NCBI GenBank assembly: GCA_900617975.1
Contig: UZAE01012392.1
Span: forward strand, 32,001-43,670
Direction of reading: 5' to 3'
Length of the DNA: 11,670 nt
From: Rodentolepis nana
Taxonomy: Eukaryota > Platyhelminthes > Cestoda > Cyclophyllidea > Hymenolepididae
The position numbers and the translations under genes are program-made. Every line of letters starts with the position of its first letter. Within the stretch, counting starts at the first letter, position 1. Positions 7,677 through 11,670 of this stretch are shown in pieces. The notes under the pieces are model-generated. The model worked only from the letters and a program-made list of their open reading frames with translations, was not told the origin of the DNA and made no database searches.

Positions 7677-9627
7677 TAAAGCGAAAAAATGCCTTGAATG
7701 ACATTAGAGGCCTTTCGAGGTTTGAACTCACTATTTAATGTGATTAAATTAGTTTAACTTTAGGTGGTAAGATTGGATTTTTAATGTTTGCACTTTAGAG
7801 AACTTTGACGCTTCCTCGAGTTTAGTTTAAGATCATGACTTGACGACTTTATTTGCTAATTGCCAGTAATCATCTAGTCTACCCTATTTAAAGAAAAGTT
7901 AATTACTTGGATATTATACACTGGAAACTACATGTAAGAACCCTGGAAGTCCCAGTGGGTTCATTTTCAAGTCGTTCGAATCTTTGTAATATTAATTCGT
8001 AGGGGAAATGATCAGAATTGATATTGATTGATTCATAACAAACATAAAACACAAGTAATATGAAAGATCTTACAATAAATTTGCTGTTTGAAAGATGGAC
8101 AAGAGAACTCAGGAGCGGAGAGAACAAAAGTTGAGACGTAGTGGCCACCTGCATCTTGACAGTAAACCTCCCATTCAAGAGTGGTCATATTGAGTTGGTT
8201 CCATGGATTGAACTAGCCTATGGATATCTATTGAAAAATTTAAAGGTAATCTTGTACCGTGCTTATCTCAAACGTTTCATTTCAGATGATAGTTCAGGAA
8301 TATTATCATTAGACAGAATACCACGTAATAATGCCATTTTAACTGTGAGAAGTAAATGACTTTGGCAAGCTAAAATTCCGCAAATGATAAAGAGAATTGA
8401 ATCGAGAAGATTTTGGGGCCAAATTCAGGGTTTCAAAGAGTACCAACTTATTTTTGGATTCCTCAAAAACAGAGGGAACCCTAAACCCTTTAACACCCGA
8501 ATTATTTTCCGAAAAATTCCACAAACCACACTTACTGTTGTCGAAGTTATGAAGGCTATTGACATATTGAACATGCTTTAAACGTTGATAGCACCTTCTA
8601 TTACGAGTTTAGTACCAATTGAGCTTATTTGAAAGAGGGCAGTAAGATCCACCAGGGCGTTAAAGGGTTAATAGCAGTTTTCATGCCCTCCACAGATCAT
8701 TTATGTTTACTAAAGAATGCTCTCTACACTCTCTGGAGGCTTTTATTAAAACTCCACTTTTTTCGGCATAGACTGTCACGCTGCCTATTCTTCTTCCATC
8801 TTGGCATTTAAGGTGAATGTCCACCATCAAAGTTGCCTGCCATATTTTAAACCTGGTAAATACCGAATTCGCAAAAAATTACAAGGGGGTAAAAGGGAAA
8901 TTCTCCCAATATATATTTTACTTTTATGCTTTTAAAGTAAACCATGATAGTTGCAGTATTGTTAGGAATTCCAAATTAAAAATTTTCGTGTACTGGAAAG
9001 GTGTTTAGAGGTTCCATCCCAGGCGCCAGTTTTTGTCCTTTAATTCATTTATAGGTGTACTCAGTGTTGATATTCTTACAGAATGTGCTCACTATGCCTC
9101 TCCAAAATACTTGTGCCAGTCTCTACAAAAAATTAAAAAATCTTGCAATCACACCACTTCTATCCCACTCTACTGTAACCAAAGTGTTAGTGAGTTAAAA
9201 TTCAAATTCATTCGGACCGCCGAAGTAATGCTTCGTGGTATTCGGAATAAACAAAGGCTTTGTTTAAATATATGATTTGCGTCGTCATCTTCTCTTCTGA
9301 ACACAGAATCTGCACCAATAATGCAAATAGAAACTATTCCTTGAACCAGGTATTGGAAAGTTTGAACACTTGCTCTCCCAATAATTAGAATTAGAATCAA
9401 AGCAATTTCCTTTTAAGAGACACCCAGCAGTTAAATTTGCTTACTGCATTTTTAACGCCAGAAGATATTCAGGGTAGTTTAACTTTAATTATCTTTGAAA
9501 GAAGATAGTACATTTCTAAAGGAAGGCATCATTTCTAAATAACTACCTATCACACTTGTTTTGTTTGAATTAGACTATGGGCAGGAGAGAGAAGGATATT
9601 GAAAGGGTGGATGCAAGGGCACATCTG
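7677..9627. other. unassigned AT-rich DNA, no recognisable gene
   Basis: Several plus-strand open frames of 60-80 codons follow one another (8141-8359, 8384-8581, 8629-8811, 8817-9008, 9033-9275), with overlapping minus-strand frames at 8178-7903, 8524-8339 and 9400-9170. The first two are in the same frame and separated by one TGA at 8357-8359, giving about 146 codons. No domain, catalytic motif, signal peptide or splice-supported exon chain is visible in any of them. I cannot exclude a decayed gene, but chance frames explain them equally well. Confidence 0.5.
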
Positions 9628-9673
9628 TCAGGGCGGAGGCCCCTCCAGTAATATGGAAGACCAACCGCCCTGA
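9628..9673. repeat. GC-rich hairpin beside a G-rich patch
   Basis: The outer stem TCAGGGCGG / CCGCCCTGA is a perfect 9 bp (9628-9636 with 9665-9673). Inside, GG (9638-9639) can pair with CC (9661-9662), and CTCCA (9643-9647) pairs with TGGAAG (9654-9659, one bulged A) around a 6-base loop. About 16 pairs form in 46 bases. It stands out because the surroundings are AT-rich. Just downstream is a G-rich patch (9698-9716, with runs of nine and four G). No RNA family was recognised. Confidence 0.6.
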
Positions 9674-10325
9674 TTACTTATTTTCAACACGAAGAAGTGG
9701 GAGGGGGGGGGAGGGGCGATGGACGGTAAAATCTAGAGCGATAAGAGCGATCCCTTCTAACCAAGTCAAATTGTATTAACACTTATTTTATTCGGATTGG
9801 AAATACAGATGCGTTAAGGAGTTAGGGGTGATTAAGGAATGATTGAGTAGTGTTAACGTTTAGTTCAAAAGGGTTTTACATGTTCGAATTACAATTAATA
9901 AACAGATCAAAATTGAGAACACTGGTGAACTCACTTTCTTCACATTCATTTCAAATCTATAAGAAAAAGCTACTAGCATGAAGATTTCATAGGTGGTAAT
10001 AATCAAGAAGTGCTTTTAAGTGTCCGTTTTTTCCATTCATTTGTAAGAAAAATTTTGATTACTACATTGAAGCGTCTTGACTATAATCTGAACAAATGAG
10101 GATTAAAAGTGGAAGCTATTGCAGAGTGCAGCTCCAAAATAGTCTTAGTCAAGTTGTCGCAAATTCAAAATAGAGTGTCAGTCTGATCCTTGAGCAGTGA
10201 AAACGAATTGAAGACCGGTAGTTTAAAAAGACTGTTTGGTTATATAACGATTTACGAAATGAACGATCGTAAATTCGAACTGGGACATATTGCCTCTAAA
10301 TTGTAGGCCATCACCGTCTAAAATC
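9674..10325. other. unassigned DNA with a G-rich patch at 9698-9716
   Basis: Apart from the short G-run cluster, the stretch shows no open frame of note, no tRNA arms and no transposon ends. Confidence 0.55.
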
Positions 10326-10378
10326 GCTCTTCTACCCCATTGGTGATACGATGGTCGTCATGCGCAATGGGGAAGAGC
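10326..10378. repeat. long compact hairpin of unknown role
   Basis: GCTCTT (10326-10331) pairs with AAGAGC, CCCCATT (10335-10341) with AATGGGG, GTG (10343-10345) with CGC (one G-T pair), AT with AT, and ACGA (10348-10351) with TCGT, around a TGG loop. This is 22 pairs in 53 bases, with bulges of one to three bases. It is shorter, and its loop tighter, than usual animal microRNA precursors. It has neither the acceptor stem nor the internal promoter boxes of a tRNA. It may be a remnant of a palindromic element or an unrecognised structured RNA. Confidence 0.65.
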
Positions 10379-11630
10379 CGAGGACGGAGGGTCGCGAATC
10401 CATTGTTCATTTGCCTCAATTCTGGTGATATGGCTGGACGAAGGAATTTACTAAATGGGATTATCAAAAAAAAATGTACTGGGGTGTGTATTCCATGTTA
10501 GTAGGAATTGGGACTAACCCACCTTATTTTTTCTGAAATGCAGTAAGACCACCTTTCGCGGAAAGTGGTTGCTCTACAGAGGGCAAAAGCAATATGTTTT
10601 ATTGTTAGTTCATCATTAACCGAGTTAGTAATCTATCACCTACATTCGTAATGAAATGAAAGATGAAACTATTCAATTGAACCACTGATATTTAAAACAC
10701 ATAAGGTGTTCAGATTTTTTTGTTATTTTGCTTGAATTTGTTCATAGGCTTCTCCCAGTCCGAAAGAGAAGAAGAAACGAGTTGTTTAAAAGTTTCATAT
10801 TATTAATAAAGCGTAAAAACATTTCATTTTTCAAAGAATATGACTTAATATTATTGTCAAAGTTAATAACTACAAAGCACTTTCCCACAAATTCTCACAA
10901 TAATTGTTGCTAATAACTTAGAGCAAAATGTTGAAATACACTCCGAGAATGTCTTTAGTAATTTTTTATAACGTCACCTTCGAAGAGACTTGAGTTGCAT
11001 TAGCATATTTCCTTTGAAACTGTTACCACAGTTATCATTCACTCTTTCACAGTACTCAACATTATTGATTATGCAATTTCGCCGACTAAAGATTTACGAA
11101 TTCAATTTTTGCTGAATGGAAAATTTTGATGAAGTATGAGAAGCATCGGTGAAATTGTGCAAGGAACTGAAACTTTTGCTTCTCGTATTTACGATTTATT
11201 ATACCAAGTACAATGCTTGCAATTTATAATGCATCATCAGTATGATTTTGAGCCCGACAAGTAAGCTTTAACAAAGAGAAAACAACTGAATTCGAGGAAT
11301 AGTAAATTTAGTGGTGAGAACTGAATAGAGTAGAAATGAATAAAGAATACAGGTGACTTGCAGTGTAAATATATTTCAATTCTGAGTGCTCTGAGTTGCT
11401 CACTTTCTCATGAAGAATGCGAATAACTCTTTAATGACCTAATTCTCCCAAATTAACATTTATTACTACAAAGACCTCGTTGATTTGTGATTGATTATTT
11501 GTTTCGTCTTACTGCCAAGAAAGACTCTATTTTCAAAATCTCAACAGACCCTTAATAAATCCTCAACCAATTCAACAGCATGAAGAAGAGCATGGAAGGA
11601 CTGATCAGCAGACGATTTCAACGATAATAA
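10379..11630. other. unassigned AT-rich DNA, no gene seen
   Basis: A small hairpin lies at 10548-10569 (ACCACCTTTC / GAAAGTGGT, one bulged C, GCG loop). One plus-strand open frame of 61 codons (10728-10913) is Lys-, Leu- and Ile-rich, as AT-rich noncoding DNA gives. No exon, RNA gene or transposon end was recognised before the tail at 11631. Confidence 0.55.
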
Positions 11631-11670
11631 TTATTTATATTTATTTATTTCAAATGGCAGGCGTTTTGAT
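11631..11670 (-). mobile_element. 3' end of another minus-strand copy of the retroelement family, cut by window edge
   Basis: Read on the minus strand, the last bases give ATCAAAACGCCTGCCATTTG, then an AAATAAATAAATATAAATAA tail. This matches the 3' termini of elements A and B and of the LINE at 6850-7664. The body of the element lies beyond position 11670, so it cannot be told whether it is a short A/B-type or a LINE-type copy. Confidence 0.8.

Noticed and set aside
7970..7984. CGTTCGAATCT as a tRNA B box
   Set aside because: No acceptor stem or A box upstream, and no CCA-side pairing.
8629..9275. Series of 60-80 codon plus-strand frames as exons of one gene
   Set aside because: They lie in different frames, show no shared domain, and I could not see a consistent donor/acceptor chain or any recognisable protein.
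10388..10402. GGTCGCGAATCC as a tRNA T-arm or B box
   Set aside because: It has an extra base against the B-box consensus, and there is no A box, anticodon arm or acceptor stem at the right distance.
1..11670. Bacterial-type operon, CRISPR array, phage or plasmid functions
   Set aside because: No densely packed open frames, no ribosome-binding sites, no regularly spaced direct repeats, and clear eukaryotic LINE insertions.

Overview
The window looks like non-genic DNA from an AT-rich animal genome, most likely an arthropod. Open frames are short, no bacterial-style gene packing or ribosome-binding sites are visible, and there is a long poly-G tract. The only recognisable protein sequence is the C-terminal end of a non-LTR retrotransposon (LINE) polyprotein. 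Its RNase H remnant and Cys/His tail are of the type common in arachnid and insect LINEs. The species cannot be told from the sequence. I found no intact host gene, RNA gene or CRISPR array.

Layout. Positions 1-306 are unassigned. Positions 307-962 hold a nested pair of related short retroelements. A minus-strand copy (B, 316-953) is bounded by a 9-bp target-site duplication, and a plus-strand copy (A, 356-650) has inserted into its 3' end with a 5-bp duplication. Together they form a long inverted repeat. Positions 963-6837 are unassigned AT-rich DNA, broken by a poly-G tract (2250-2338, with one N) and a few inverted repeats. Positions 6838-7676 hold a 5'-truncated LINE on the minus strand, flanked by a perfect 12-bp target-site duplication. 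Its coding remnant is broken by a premature stop, frameshifts and a lost catalytic residue, and it contains a local 38/39-bp tandem expansion. Positions 7677-11630 are again unassigned, apart from two compact hairpins (9628-9673 and 10326-10378) and a G-rich patch. The window ends inside the 3' tail of another minus-strand copy of the same retroelement family (11631-11670).

How the parts relate. All four retroelement copies share one 3' end: a conserved block ending in GCCTGCCATTT followed by an AAATAAATAAAT tail. This suggests that the short elements A and B were mobilised by the reverse transcriptase of the LINE family, or are truncated members of it. There is no operon-like or pathway-like cooperation here. 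The window is best read as a record of several LINE-driven insertions in neutral DNA. The nested A/B pair, the shared tail and the repeat expansion inside the RNase H remnant are the points most worth following up.
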